DNA of 64,000 nt from Parabacteroides sp. Marseille-P3160 (GCF_900162725.1 NZ_LT799418.1:559882-623881), one strand, 5' to 3'; positions 9,224 to 16,520 are shown, counted from the first letter of the stretch. A program made the numbers and translations. The notes: generated from the sequence alone by a model not told the origin.

Positions 9224-10229
9224 AAAAGAAGATGGATCCTACGAAAGGATGGATGGATTCATCGGAGAGCCGGGAAAATCCCCAGTCATCCGTGATAGCT
9301 CTGCATTAGGCTATAAAACTTGGTGGGTATATGACAATGACCTGAAGGATTATGTAGATACCGGCGTCAGGGTGGAGGCTATAGTAGCTATCGAAGATGG
9401 TACTATTCAATTCACCGGGGCGGCTTCGAGACAGAATCTTACATCCGGGGAAAAACTTTCAATTTCGCTCGGTAAGATTTGGAAGTGGTTTGCCGACCTC
9501 GGAAGCCTTGCGTTTAAGAGTGCTGTTGCGTGGGGTACAGACATAACGGGTATACCGTCTTGGATAGGATCGAGCAAGCCGTCTTATACGAAATCGGAAA
9601 TAGGCTTAGGAAGTGTAGATAACACGTCCGATGCAAGCAAACCGATTTCAACCGCAGCCCAAACAGCCCTGAACGCAAAAGCTAACCTCGTAGACGGTAA
9701 GGTTCCGGCAAGCGAATTACCTTCCTATGTAGACGATGTATTAGAAGGAACTCTGTACTCCGAAACGGAGTTTAGAAATGTTCAAAACGTGGCCTACACG
9801 CCGGAATCAGGTAAAATCTATACTGACCTTACGACGAATCTACAATATAGGTGGTCTGGCAGCGTATACGTCGTTATCTCCCCGTCGTTGGCATTAGGGG
9901 AAACGAGTAACACGGCTTTTGCAGGAAATAGAGGAAAGGCGGTAGAGGACAGATTAGCCGGGATCGCTCAAGTTAACGGATCTTCAACTTTGGCTACTTC
10001 TGCGTGGGTGTTGAATACTACTTCAAATCTCTATGAAGCAACAATCTCTAATGCATCCATCAAATCAACATCTATAATCGACGCGGCAACGGCAGATGAA
10101 TCTTACGATGCTGCTGCGGATGCACAGCTTTACCCTTCGATTGACGTATCGGCCGGATCATTCAAAGTGAAGGCTAAAAGCCAACCTACAGGAGATGTGA
10201 TTATAAACTATTCAATTATAAACCTATGA
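9198..10229 (+). CDS. Phage tail fibre / receptor-binding protein
   Basis: A 343-residue protein with features common in tail-fibre proteins of Bacteroides phages: an N-terminal attachment-like region (GFIGEPGKSPVIRDSSALGYK-type, about residues 20-40), a central segment with KSEIGLGSVDNTSDASKPIS (about 132-151), and a C-terminal beta-rich domain. The phrase resembling LGSVDNTSD-KPIS followed by AL-AKA is widespread in phage collar and fibre proteins. There is no signal peptide or membrane segment. The stop overlaps the next start (ATGA), so it is cotranslated with the LamG-like protein. It is probably one of several alternative adhesins of this phage. Confidence 0.6.
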   Translation: MKYFIPYSKKEDGSYERMDGFIGEPGKSPVIRDSSALGYKTWWVYDNDLKDYVDTGVRVEAIVAIEDGTIQFTGAASRQNLTSGEKLSISLGKIWKWFADLGSLAFKSAVAWGTDITGIPSWIGSSKPSYTKSEIGLGSVDNTSDASKPISTAAQTALNAKANLVDGKVPASELPSYVDDVLEGTLYSETEFRNVQNVAYTPESGKIYTDLTTNLQYRWSGSVYVVISPSLALGETSNTAFAGNRGKAVEDRLAGIAQVNGSSTLATSAWVLNTTSNLYEATISNASIKSTSIIDAATADESYDAAADAQLYPSIDVSAGSFKVKAKSQPTGDVIINYSIINL

Positions 10230-11062
10230 GCGGATATTTAAGAGCGCCAGGCGGGGGCGGGTTGACAATAAACAAGGAAGAGGTTAGTATAACCCCGACT
10301 ATCGACGTTACAAAGGGAGATATAGTATACCTTAAAAACGGTACGTACTCTAAATTGTATCTCGATAACTATGAGAGGCAATACCTTATAAAGAAGTCCG
10401 CAACCGCAAATACACAGACAACTGCATATTTGATCCTAACGGCAGACATAAGTACAAAGTTCCTTTTTCACGCTGAGAATAACATTGCGGATGATTCCGA
10501 AAGCAATTTATATGGGACAATAACAGGAAGCGTTAATTATTCAGCGGGAAAATTCGGACAAGGGGTATCGGCAGGTAGTTCAAGTTCATCTATTGATTTT
10601 GATTCTATAGGATCTGTCTTAAATCTTCCGTCGTGGAGCGAATTTGCAGTCGAGTGGTGGGAGAAAAGGTCTTCTACGGCAGACTCAGGGGGTGTTGTGT
10701 CTATAGCAGCGAATAAATCATCTACATTTTCGAGGTATGTCTTCGGACAAAGTTATAGCGGAACACTGTATTTCGTAATAAATGAAACAACTATCTCGAT
10801 GGGGACAATCGAAGCAAATGACTGGAGGCATCTAAGGGTAACAAAATCAGGAAATACATATAAGACGTGGAAAAACGGGGTATTGGTAGCAACAACAACA
10901 AGTTCCGCCGCATTTACGCCTGTTGTTATGTGGCTTCTCAATACGACGAAGAACGCATCTGCATTTACTGGTCTTGTTATAGACGAATTGAGGATATCGG
11001 ATGTGGTTCGGGATACGGACAATTTCGCGCCTCCATCCGGGCCATTCGGAAGATATAACTAA
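10226..11062 (+). CDS. LamG/concanavalin-like phage adhesin
   Basis: A 278-residue protein. After a Gly-rich N-terminus (YLRAPGGGGL) and a linker, residues about 90-270 have the pattern of a LamG/concanavalin A-like jelly-roll domain: FSVEWWEKRS-type strand, NDWRHLRVTKSGNTYKTWKNG, and VIDELRISDVVRDT near the end. The last phrase is characteristic of LamG domains. In phages these bind surface glycans. It overlaps the upstream fibre gene by 4 bases and is the last gene before the lysis cassette. A host-surface recognition role is inferred from domain and position. Confidence 0.65.
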   Translation: MSGYLRAPGGGGLTINKEEVSITPTIDVTKGDIVYLKNGTYSKLYLDNYERQYLIKKSATANTQTTAYLILTADISTKFLFHAENNIADDSESNLYGTITGSVNYSAGKFGQGVSAGSSSSSIDFDSIGSVLNLPSWSEFAVEWWEKRSSTADSGGVVSIAANKSSTFSRYVFGQSYSGTLYFVINETTISMGTIEANDWRHLRVTKSGNTYKTWKNGVLVATTTSSAAFTPVVMWLLNTTKNASAFTGLVIDELRISDVVRDTDNFAPPSGPFGRYN

Positions 11063-11094
11063 TAACCGGGCATGTGCCCACAAATTTTTTAAAT

Positions 11095-11547
11095 ATGAAA
11101 ACTAAAATTTTATTGTTTATCGCGATGTTATTCGCAAGTGTAACGTGCTTATTTGCACAAGTTGACTCAACGGCCGCAATCGGTTCCGATCCAGGATGGA
11201 ATGTTTGGAATCTTATCTTTCCCGGGGACTTTTCCTCTTTTGCTTCTGTGACCGCTATTATAGCTGTTGCGATTACTCAAGTAGTCAAGTGGGTTGCTAA
11301 ACTTACAGGAAAAGAAATTACGAAAGCAATTTACAAGATTCTGATTTCAATCGCCGTATCGGCCGTTTATCTTGTTTTCGGGTATTTAAGCGGAAAAGCC
11401 GTATTTCTTCAGGGGGCAGAATGGTATGAGATCGTACTGACTATTCTTGTTGCTGGATTAAGCGGATCCGGGGCCTTCGATCTATTAAAGAGTTTAGTGT
11501 CGAAAGAGGAGAAAGATACAAGCGTGGAAATTGGTGTTGTAAAATAA
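11095..11547 (+). CDS. Holin-like phage membrane protein
   Basis: The ATG at 11095 is preferred over 11074 because it gives an immediate basic-hydrophobic N-terminus (MKTKILLFIAMLFASVTCLFAQ) that looks like a signal peptide. The 150-residue product has two or three further hydrophobic segments (about 48-65, 80-100 and 112-128) and a charged C-terminus. Size, topology and position directly before a lysozyme-like gene fit a holin. A 17-base stretch upstream contains the poly-T/A context but no strong terminator. Other small phage membrane proteins cannot be excluded. Confidence 0.6.
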   Translation: MKTKILLFIAMLFASVTCLFAQVDSTAAIGSDPGWNVWNLIFPGDFSSFASVTAIIAVAITQVVKWVAKLTGKEITKAIYKILISIAVSAVYLVFGYLSGKAVFLQGAEWYEIVLTILVAGLSGSGAFDLLKSLVSKEEKDTSVEIGVVK

Positions 11548-11572
11548 GGCAATTAGAGTTTAGGTTATCCAG

Positions 11573-11594
11573 AGGGGCGGTTACGGCCGTCCCT
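11573..11594 (+). other. Intercistronic hairpin
   Basis: The segments 11573-11580 and 11587-11594 form an 8-bp stem (one G-T pair) with a 6-base loop, lying between the holin-like gene and the next gene. There is no U-run directly after it, so it may act as an RNA-stability or attenuating element rather than a terminator. Confidence 0.4.
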
Positions 11595-11612
11595 GTTTAA
11601 AAAGAAAAGAAG

Positions 11613-12059
11613 ATGGATCGCATTTGGGAAATTATTAGCGGAATATTATTACTGGGAAACATACCTTGGTTTTTATACGTAAAAGCAGAAAGAAAAAAAC
11701 ATAACGCGGAAGCTAATCAGGCAGACGCGGAAGCGGAAAAAGTAAAGATAGACTTACAGCAAGATCAATACGATTATTTAACCGCGAAACTTACACAATA
11801 CCAGAAGGAATACAGAGAGATACAAGAACAGTTTAATGCCGCGACGGATAAATACACAAAAGAACTTATTGCGATCCGAATCGAATTTTCGGATAAAATA
11901 AACGAAAAATGCAACGAAATAGCCGAGACAAAAAGCAAGGTTACTTTTTATAGAGGATTCCGGTGTTACAAATCCGATTGCAAGTTAAGGGATCAGGTGT
12001 ACAAGAAAAAGGAAAAAGATGGCGACAACAAAATACCCGAGGGGATTACGGAACAATAA
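11613..12059 (+). CDS. Membrane-anchored coiled-coil phage protein
   Basis: A 148-residue protein with a single N-terminal membrane segment (IISGILLLGNIPWFLYV, about residues 7-23), followed by a long charged helix (about 28-115) that is a probable coiled coil. The end is Lys-rich and contains two Cys (CYKSDC). Such proteins are frequent in Bacteroides prophage lysis regions, but no family was recognised. It could be an antiholin, a spanin partner or a membrane scaffold. It overlaps the next gene by 41 bases in another frame, so both are likely real and expressed together. Confidence 0.5.
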   Translation: MDRIWEIISGILLLGNIPWFLYVKAERKKHNAEANQADAEAEKVKIDLQQDQYDYLTAKLTQYQKEYREIQEQFNAATDKYTKELIAIRIEFSDKINEKCNEIAETKSKVTFYRGFRCYKSDCKLRDQVYKKKEKDGDNKIPEGITEQ

Positions 12060-12438
12060 CCCCGGAAACATCAGAATTAATTCAGACAAGTTTCAAGGCG
12101 AGGTTATCCCGTCAAAAGACAAAAGTTTCAAAACTTTTGTTTCGATGGCATACGGCTACCGGTCGATGTTCCGCATAATCAGGAACTATAAGCTGATATA
12201 TAAGTTAAATACGCTCCGGGAATGGATATACCGGTGGGCCCCCCCGGAGGACAGTAATGATACAGAAGCTTATATTAAAAGTGTATCGAATAACGCGAAG
12301 GTTCGTCCGGACGTGGAAATCGATGTAAACAACGAAGATCTGATGTGCCGGATTATAGCTGCTATGTCGGGGGTTGAAAATGGAATACCGGCTGTTATGG
12401 GGGACGTAAGGGCCGGATGGAAACTTCTTACAATATAA
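12019..12438 (+). CDS. Lysozyme-like phage protein, candidate endolysin
   Basis: The 139-residue protein begins MATTKYPRGLRNNNPGNIRIN. The RGLRNNNPGNIR motif is the signature of the lysozyme-like 'structural protein P5'-type family found in many phages. Later conserved segments include FVSMAYGYRSMFRII and LREWIYRWAPPEDSNDTEAY. The protein has no signal peptide, which fits an endolysin released through the upstream holin-like protein. It would cleave peptidoglycan in the host periplasm. The start overlaps the preceding gene by 41 bases. The family is recognised by its motif; the exact cleavage specificity is not inferred. Confidence 0.7.
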   Translation: MATTKYPRGLRNNNPGNIRINSDKFQGEVIPSKDKSFKTFVSMAYGYRSMFRIIRNYKLIYKLNTLREWIYRWAPPEDSNDTEAYIKSVSNNAKVRPDVEIDVNNEDLMCRIIAAMSGVENGIPAVMGDVRAGWKLLTI

Positions 12439-12472
12439 CGATTAATCTGTCAAGATTATTATTTTTCACCAG

Positions 12473-12497
12473 CTCCGTAGGTTCGTACCCTACGGAG
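12473..12497 (+). other. Intercistronic hairpin resembling a tRNA T-arm
   Basis: A perfect 9-bp stem (12473-12481 with 12489-12497) has a 7-base loop ttcgtac. It lies between the lysozyme-like gene and a 56-residue gene. It looks like a T-arm plus acceptor end but the loop lacks the conserved A58 and no other tRNA arms are present, so it is best read as an mRNA hairpin. There is no following U-run. Confidence 0.5.
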
Positions 12498-12515
12498 TAT
12501 TAAAAAATTGATATT

Positions 12516-12686
12516 ATGACACAACAGGAGTTTGAAAAAGCATTCACCCGGCCGGCAAAGGTCTACCACAAAGGCAGGGAATATGAAGTAAATGCAGTTG
12601 ATTTCGATCGAAAGCAAATCGGGCTGCTCGACGTAAATAGCGTAGACGGAACGAAATGGGTAGAAATTGAAAAGGTAGGGTTATGA
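12516..12686 (+). CDS. Small phage protein (56 aa)
   Basis: An ORF of 56 codons (MTQQEFEKAFTRPAKVYHKG start) with a four-base ATGA overlap to the following lipoprotein gene. The sequence is charged with a beta-rich second half (GREYEVNAVDFDRKQIGLLD) and no membrane segment. The overlap and same-strand spacing support it as a genuine gene, though too short to assign a family. It lies inside the lysis cassette; a regulatory or structural role is possible. Confidence 0.5.
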   Translation: MTQQEFEKAFTRPAKVYHKGREYEVNAVDFDRKQIGLLDVNSVDGTKWVEIEKVGL

Positions 12687-13072
12687 AACAGGTATTCTAC
12701 TTATTAGTGTCGCTCGCAATGTTTTCCGGATGCCGGTCGATTAAATATGTTCCGGTCGAAAGTGTGCGTACGGAATATAAGGATAAGATACAACGCGATA
12801 GCATTTATCAGCTCGACAGTGTACGTGTTTATCAACTCGGCGATACGGTGTACTTTAATAAGTATAAGTACATCTACCGCTATAATACTGTCCGGGATAG
12901 CGTCTATATACGCGATTCTATACAGGTTCCGTTCCCGGTAGAAAAAGAGCTAACCCGCTGGCAAAAAACGAAGATGGATTTCGGAGGCTGGGCGATGGGT
13001 GTTGCGTCCGGGTTGCTAATCATAGGGATAGGGTATATAGTTATTTGGCTAACGAAGAAATTAAAGAAATAG
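12683..13072 (+). CDS. Candidate unimolecular spanin (lipoprotein with C-terminal TM)
   Basis: A 129-residue protein with a type II signal peptide (MKQVFYLLVSLAMFSGC; lipobox FSGC, Cys17), a periplasmic part of about 75 residues rich in alternating polar/hydrophobic residues (IYRYNTVRDSVYIRDSIQVP), and a C-terminal membrane segment (about residues 102-123) followed by KKLKK. An outer-membrane lipid anchor plus an inner-membrane anchor in one chain is the defining topology of u-spanins such as T1 gp11, which fuse the two membranes at the last step of lysis. It follows holin-like and lysozyme-like genes, which strengthens the reading. No sequence identity to a known spanin is claimed. Confidence 0.6.
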   Translation: MKQVFYLLVSLAMFSGCRSIKYVPVESVRTEYKDKIQRDSIYQLDSVRVYQLGDTVYFNKYKYIYRYNTVRDSVYIRDSIQVPFPVEKELTRWQKTKMDFGGWAMGVASGLLIIGIGYIVIWLTKKLKK

Positions 13073-13106
13073 ATATTAATACTAAGTAAAATTCTCAATC
13101 TGTTTG

Positions 13107-13140
13107 CCGCCTTTGTTCGTGAGAATAGAGGCGGTTTTTT
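13107..13140 (+). terminator. Rho-independent terminator after the lysis cassette
   Basis: The stem ccgcct (13107-13112) pairs with aggcgg (13129-13134) and is followed by at least six T. An overlapping pairing (attctca 13091-13097 with tgagaat 13120-13126) could compete, giving an alternative fold. Confidence 0.75.
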
Positions 13141-13177
13141 ATTGTTTTTTTCAAAAATAAATGGCTAAATGTTTTTA

Positions 13178-13207
13178 TAATAACAAATATGTTATTACAT
13201 TTGTAAT
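13178..13207 (+). promoter_or_regulatory. Promoter with two overlapping palindromic operators
   Basis: A perfect inverted repeat (taataaca-aata-tgttatta, 13178-13197) overlaps a second one (attaca-tt-tgtaat, 13194-13207). The Bacteroidetes -7 box TACATTTG occupies 13196-13203, so binding to either palindrome would block transcription of the genes at 13232 and 13423. Confidence 0.6.
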
Positions 13208-13231
13208 GTCAAACAATTAAAGCTATTAAGA

Positions 13232-13378
13232 ATGAAAAAAACAGAAAAGATCAGGAGGCAAGCAGAGAGGGATTTACTCTTTTACCTCCGTTACTTTAAA
13301 AAGTTTCCTCCGGATACGAGGGAAAGGTTTCAGAGAGAGATAGACCGGTTGATAGAGTTTCTCAAAGAATTAGAGTAA
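13232..13378 (+). CDS. Small basic protein (48 aa)
   Basis: A 48-codon ORF beginning at an ATG 28 bases after a good -7 element. The product (MKKTEKIRRQAERDLLFYLR...) is strongly helical and rich in Arg, Lys and Glu. It could be a small DNA-binding or regulatory protein. It is the first gene of the prophage right-end operon and is followed by a GNRA hairpin and the DUF5053 gene. No family is recognised. Confidence 0.45.
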   Translation: MKKTEKIRRQAERDLLFYLRYFKKFPPDTRERFQREIDRLIEFLKELE

Positions 13379-13385
13379 AAACAAG

Positions 13386-13403
13386 CCCCCTCGAAAGAGG
13401 GGG
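13386..13403 (+). other. GNRA-capped intercistronic hairpin
   Basis: Seven G-C-rich pairs (ccccctc with gaggggg) are closed by a GAAA tetraloop. It ends 19 bases before the start of the DUF5053 gene and is not followed by a T-run, so it may regulate translation or RNA stability rather than end transcription. Confidence 0.55.
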
Positions 13404-13422
13404 TATAAAACAAAAAAAAGGT

Positions 13423-13815
13423 ATGGATAAGAAAATACAAGAATTAAAAGAACGTTTCCGGGTAGCAAAAACCGATAAGGAACTGGAAGAAATAGACAAA
13501 GAGATAGATTCACTATCAAGTAATAATAAGGTTGAATTTGCCGGCAAAATGTTGGATTCGATACAGGAAACAAATAAGGAACTAGAAGAAGCCATCTTGC
13601 GTGAAAAGCTAAAAGATATACTACCTGCGATATCGGTGTCACACCTCGCAAAAGAATATTTTCAAAAGTCTCCGCAATGGTTTTATCAGAGGCTAAATGG
13701 TAACATAGTAAACAATAAAAAAGCATCGTTTACGAGAGAAGAACTAGGCATATTAGCACATGCGCTAACAGATATTTCAGATAAGATAAAACAGTCGGTA
13801 GCTTTAGTTGTTTGA
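13423..13815 (+). CDS. DUF5053 family protein
   Basis: A 130-residue protein. Residues 1-60 are a charged helix; residues about 65-120 carry the DUF5053-type motif (LPAISVSHLAKEYF, then SPQWFYQRLNG, then a helix with TREELGILAHAL). The second half resembles a helix-turn-helix and may bind nucleic acid. DUF5053 proteins are frequent at the ends of Bacteroides prophages and mobile elements; their function is unknown. It is followed by a strong terminator, which marks the end of the recognisable prophage operon. Confidence 0.75.
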   Translation: MDKKIQELKERFRVAKTDKELEEIDKEIDSLSSNNKVEFAGKMLDSIQETNKELEEAILREKLKDILPAISVSHLAKEYFQKSPQWFYQRLNGNIVNNKKASFTREELGILAHALTDISDKIKQSVALVV

Positions 13816-13837
13816 CAGTAGCTTAGTTTCCGATTGT

Positions 13838-13864
13838 GCCCCGGCTTATTAGGTCGGGGCTTTT
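13838..13864 (+). terminator. Terminator at prophage right end
   Basis: The stem gccccg (13838-13843) pairs with cggggc (13855-13860), followed by tttt. Confidence 0.75.
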
Positions 13865-13866
13865 AC

Positions 13867-13935
13867 TTGCAAAAAATTTGCAAATTGCAAATGAATATAC
13901 TATATTATATTATGAAACAATTGTTTATATTCATT
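13867..13935. repeat. AT-rich repeats at the probable prophage/host boundary
   Basis: TTGCAAA occurs three times (13867, 13878, 13885). A perfect 10-bp inverted repeat follows (aatgaatata 13890-13899 with tatattcatt 13926-13935). The region lies between the last phage gene and the first reverse-strand chromosomal gene and could hold the right attachment or transposase end. The boundary itself cannot be set without the left end. Confidence 0.35.
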
Positions 13936-14002
13936 AATTAGGCTACACAGAGTAGCACGGCCATTATTAATTGGATGTTCATCCGTTTCATTTACACTGA
14001 CT

Positions 14003-14434
14003 TTAGAGTTCCGGTTTGTCGTCTCCTTCTTCCGGATCCGTTTCCTCATCCGTCTGTAAAGAGAACTTGACGGTCTTCCGGGTCTCTTGTAAAGACCCAG
14101 ACGGTGTGAAGACAATCTTCGGCTTGCGGAGCAGCGAAGTATCGAAATCCTTCTTTTCATCCACCCGGTCGCTACTTACGGAGAGGCGGAAATTACCGAA
14201 GGAATCGAACTGCACGATGCGTCCCTGCTTCAATTCATAATCCATCACGAAATTAAGGGAATCCAGGACCGCCTTGACATCGGCGCTGGAGATGGAACTT
14301 CTGGCTGAAATCAGTTGACATAAGGCAGCCAGATTGGTCTTGCCCTGACTGACGTTACGTGCCATTAACTTATACCCTGAATCCTTTACACCTGGTTTTG
14401 CGGGTGTCTTTACTAATTTAATAAACTGTGCCAT
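14003..14434 (-). CDS. HU-family DNA-binding protein (HU-HIG-like)
   Basis: A 143-residue protein with the extended HU-like fold seen in Bacteroidales. The N-terminal half has LAALCQLISARSSISSADVKAVLDSL (about residues 33-58), the helical dimerisation region. It is followed by RIVQFDSFGNFRLSV, corresponding to the HU DNA-binding saddle. The tail is acidic and rich in Asp/Glu (DEETDPEEGDDKPEL). It lacks the classic short HU length (about 90) and belongs to the longer HU-like group common in Bacteroidetes. It would bind and bend DNA. It is transcribed away from the prophage and stands alone. Confidence 0.75.
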   Translation of the reverse strand: MAQFIKLVKTPAKPGVKDSGYKLMARNVSQGKTNLAALCQLISARSSISSADVKAVLDSLNFVMDYELKQGRIVQFDSFGNFRLSVSSDRVDEKKDFDTSLLRKPKIVFTPSGSLQETRKTVKFSLQTDEETDPEEGDDKPEL

Positions 14435-14906
14435 AATTTGAAAATTTAAATGATTAATTAAAAATGATTACTTTGTTGTACCGGTACGACGCAAAGATAT
14501 CCTGCGTAGAAAGGGGCAAAAAGGTCTGAGAAGGCATTAAAACTGAGAGTAAAAAGGATCCGATCCCCTCTTTATAGTGCTGTAGCGATGATTTAAGGAG
14601 AATTCCCTGTTTTTTAAAGGCCTTCTTAGAGCTTTTATAAAAACGCTCTTTGGGGAGATTAAAAGGTGGTCTATCGATAATTTAATAGGCTGTATGATAG
14701 TTTTTTATGGCCTAATCAAGGAAAGTATGCGTGATGAAAGATTTAATATATATTAAAGGTGTAAAGGAACTATTTACATACCTTTATCAAGAGGATGTTT
14801 ATTCACAATTCATCCCGGAATTCTTCCTGAAAATTCATAGTTATAAACGAAAACAATGAGTACTGTGACTGGAGCCATTCATAACTATGAATGAAAAGGT
14901 TCATAA
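14435..14906. other. Intergenic region without a supported gene
   Basis: These 472 bases hold the upstream region of the HU-like gene. A 41-codon open frame (14734-14859, beginning MKDLIYIKGVKELF) is present but has no supporting evidence. The 3' part contains palindromic repeats listed separately. Confidence 0.4.
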
Positions 14907-14913
14907 CTATGAA
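14832..14913. repeat. TTCATAACTATGAA-type palindromic repeats, copy A
   Basis: Three related motifs occur in 82 bases: attcatagttat (from 14833), a perfect palindrome cattcata-ac-tatgaatg (14876-14893) and ttcataactatgaa (14900-14913). The same motif family recurs at about 56,820-56,900. Confidence 0.6.
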
Positions 14914-15188
14914 TTTTCACATGGCAAATCGACTTGATTTTGACCGGTCAATTTAATTTTTAAGGGCGTTTTATCTCCTGATTTGCGAAGCCGAAAGATG
15001 TTCTTTTCGGCTTTATCCATGATTATAATGTTTGGTTTTATGGGTCTTACCGTCTGTGCAGTTACCGAGAATTCCTCGGTAACTGAATTTTCGTCCAGTT
15101 CGTTCTCTTTGAATATGTTTTTAAGATGCAGTGATATATTGTCTGTTGAACAATCAACAAAGTTGCCATTAACTTTTGACTGAGCCAA
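14907..15188 (-). pseudogene. RhuM-family remnant
   Basis: The 93-residue frame contains DCSTDNISLHLKNIFKENEL and DENSV, which match the conserved N-terminal block of RhuM-type proteins (NISLH-NIFKEGEL-ENSV). RhuM proteins are normally above 300 residues and continue with a DNA-damage-inducible-like domain. Here the match breaks off after about 40 residues and no RhuM start motif (WLTQ-MAELF) precedes it. It is therefore a truncated remnant, and the tail of the frame is unrelated. RhuM genes sit in accessory islands, which fits this patchwork region. Confidence 0.6.
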
Positions 15189-15379
15189 ATCGTTTCATCT
15201 TGAGAAGGAGAAAATAAAGTTATTACTTATCCTGCCTGCCACTTTGCACAGACGGATTGATATTACAGAATTCCTGGAACTAAAAATACACAATAATCTA
15301 TTACAATATTAAAGGTAAAATCCTTGAGGAGTTATCTTTGGATAAAACAGATTACTTTCAGGATGTTCGTAGAGTCTCA

Positions 15380-16000
15380 TTATTTGAATCTTATTGTTAC
15401 TAAAAAATAATGCGGGATGTTGAAATGTTCTCCCAAATTCTCAGGTTTTACATTTGATTGAACAACTTCACAATAAGAACCGGAACCGTCTTTATGAATA
15501 GTTGGTGTTATTATTGCGAAGATTGGAATCTCTTGTTTAGAGTTTATGTCTATATTTAGTTCGCTTTTACTTCCAAAGAAATCTTTCAAAGCATATTTGT
15601 CAGATTCATCATTTAATTTGAAATAAGATTTTTTGCTTCCAAATTTTTGTCCTCTTATGTAAGTCTTTAAATTCCCGTCAGTCATACTAAAGAAAAATTT
15701 TAATGATTCTTTATCTGATGCAATTTTGAAATAATCAGATTCAGAACCGTCGAAAAGCTTCGATACACTAATTAGCTTTCCATTTACAAACTCTTGCAAA
15801 TTAATTTCATACTGTTTTCCTTTAAGTTTTTCACCTTCGAAATTTAATTCCTCAATGTAGATATTTTCAAAATCAATTAAATCTTGGATTTCTCTATTCT
15901 CACTTCCGTAATTATTGGTAACTTTAATCGTATCTTGTGCAAATACAAAATTTGTAATTGAGATTAAAGCTAAAATGGGTAATGCATTCTTTAATTTCAT
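15380..16000 (-). CDS. Exported protein of unknown function
   Basis: The ATG at 16000 is preferred because it places the signal peptide at the N-terminus (MKLKNALPILALISITNFVFAQ, cleavage after FAQ). The 206-residue product is rich in Lys, Asp, Glu and Phe and appears beta-rich after the signal (IEELNFEGEKLKGKQYEIN). There is no lipobox or membrane anchor, so it is probably periplasmic or secreted. No family was identified with confidence. AT content is higher than in the neighbouring housekeeping genes, as expected for accessory DNA. It lies 66 bases downstream of the XRE regulator on the same strand and could be cotranscribed with it. Confidence 0.6.
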   Translation of the reverse strand: MKLKNALPILALISITNFVFAQDTIKVTNNYGSENREIQDLIDFENIYIEELNFEGEKLKGKQYEINLQEFVNGKLISVSKLFDGSESDYFKIASDKESLKFFFSMTDGNLKTYIRGQKFGSKKSYFKLNDESDKYALKDFFGSKSELNIDINSKQEIPIFAIITPTIHKDGSGSYCEVVQSNVKPENLGEHFNIPHYFLVTIRFK

Positions 16001-16066
16001 ACGTACATTTTTTTCATTAAGGTAAAACATGTGTATGAGAAATATTGTGTGAGGGATTGTGTCTTG

Positions 16067-16495
16067 CTACCGTTTGCGTGTCTTTTTATTGAACTCTATT
16101 TCCTTCTCTGCAACAAAAGCTGAAGGTACATCAGACATTCGATCTGTTTTTTTATTCAGGTTTTTCAGATCTTCGTTCTCTTTCTTTAATAATGCGTTTT
16201 CAGCAGACAGGTCGCACAGTTTTTCGATAAAATCTTTTGCAGATTCACTGGGGTATATCAAGTTGCTTGATTTTTTATTTTCCGTTGTCATTTCCATATC
16301 GGAATATAAGATGTCATGAGCCGAAACTTTATAAATATCCACTATCCGCTTCAATATATTATAGTCCGGTTCACTAACTCCGTTTTCATAATTAGATATA
16401 GAGTTAGACTTTAATTCCAATAACTTAGCCAATTCTCCTTGGGTCATGTTTTGCTTTTCCCTAAGAAACTTCAGGTTTTTTGAAAAAAATATCAT
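16067..16495 (-). CDS. XRE-family helix-turn-helix regulator
   Basis: Starting at the ATG at 16495, the 142-residue protein has a Cro/C1-type HTH in residues about 6-60 (LKFLREKQNMTQGELAKLL, then LKSNSISNYENGVSEPDYN). The C-terminus is a coiled coil (residues about 95-125, LSAENALLKKENEDLKNL) that probably mediates dimerisation. An upstream ATG is rejected because it gives an unrelated 36-residue N-terminus. It is divergent from a small HTH-like gene, with an operator-like set of TCTTGA sites between them. This arrangement resembles a repressor/cro switch and suggests a relic of a mobile element. Confidence 0.8.
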   Translation of the reverse strand: MIFFSKNLKFLREKQNMTQGELAKLLELKSNSISNYENGVSEPDYNILKRIVDIYKVSAHDILYSDMEMTTENKKSSNLIYPSESAKDFIEKLCDLSAENALLKKENEDLKNLNKKTDRMSDVPSAFVAEKEIEFNKKTRKR

Positions 16496-16520
16496 ATTTC
16501 TTGTGATTTTATTTTGTAAT

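Noticed and set aside
12473..12497. Apparent tRNA T-arm within the lysis cassette
   Set aside because: Only the T-arm-like hairpin is present; D-arm, anticodon arm and the conserved loop A are missing.
14734..14859. 41-codon ORF upstream of the RhuM remnant
   Set aside because: No family, no clear ribosome binding site and overlap with palindromic repeats; more likely chance.
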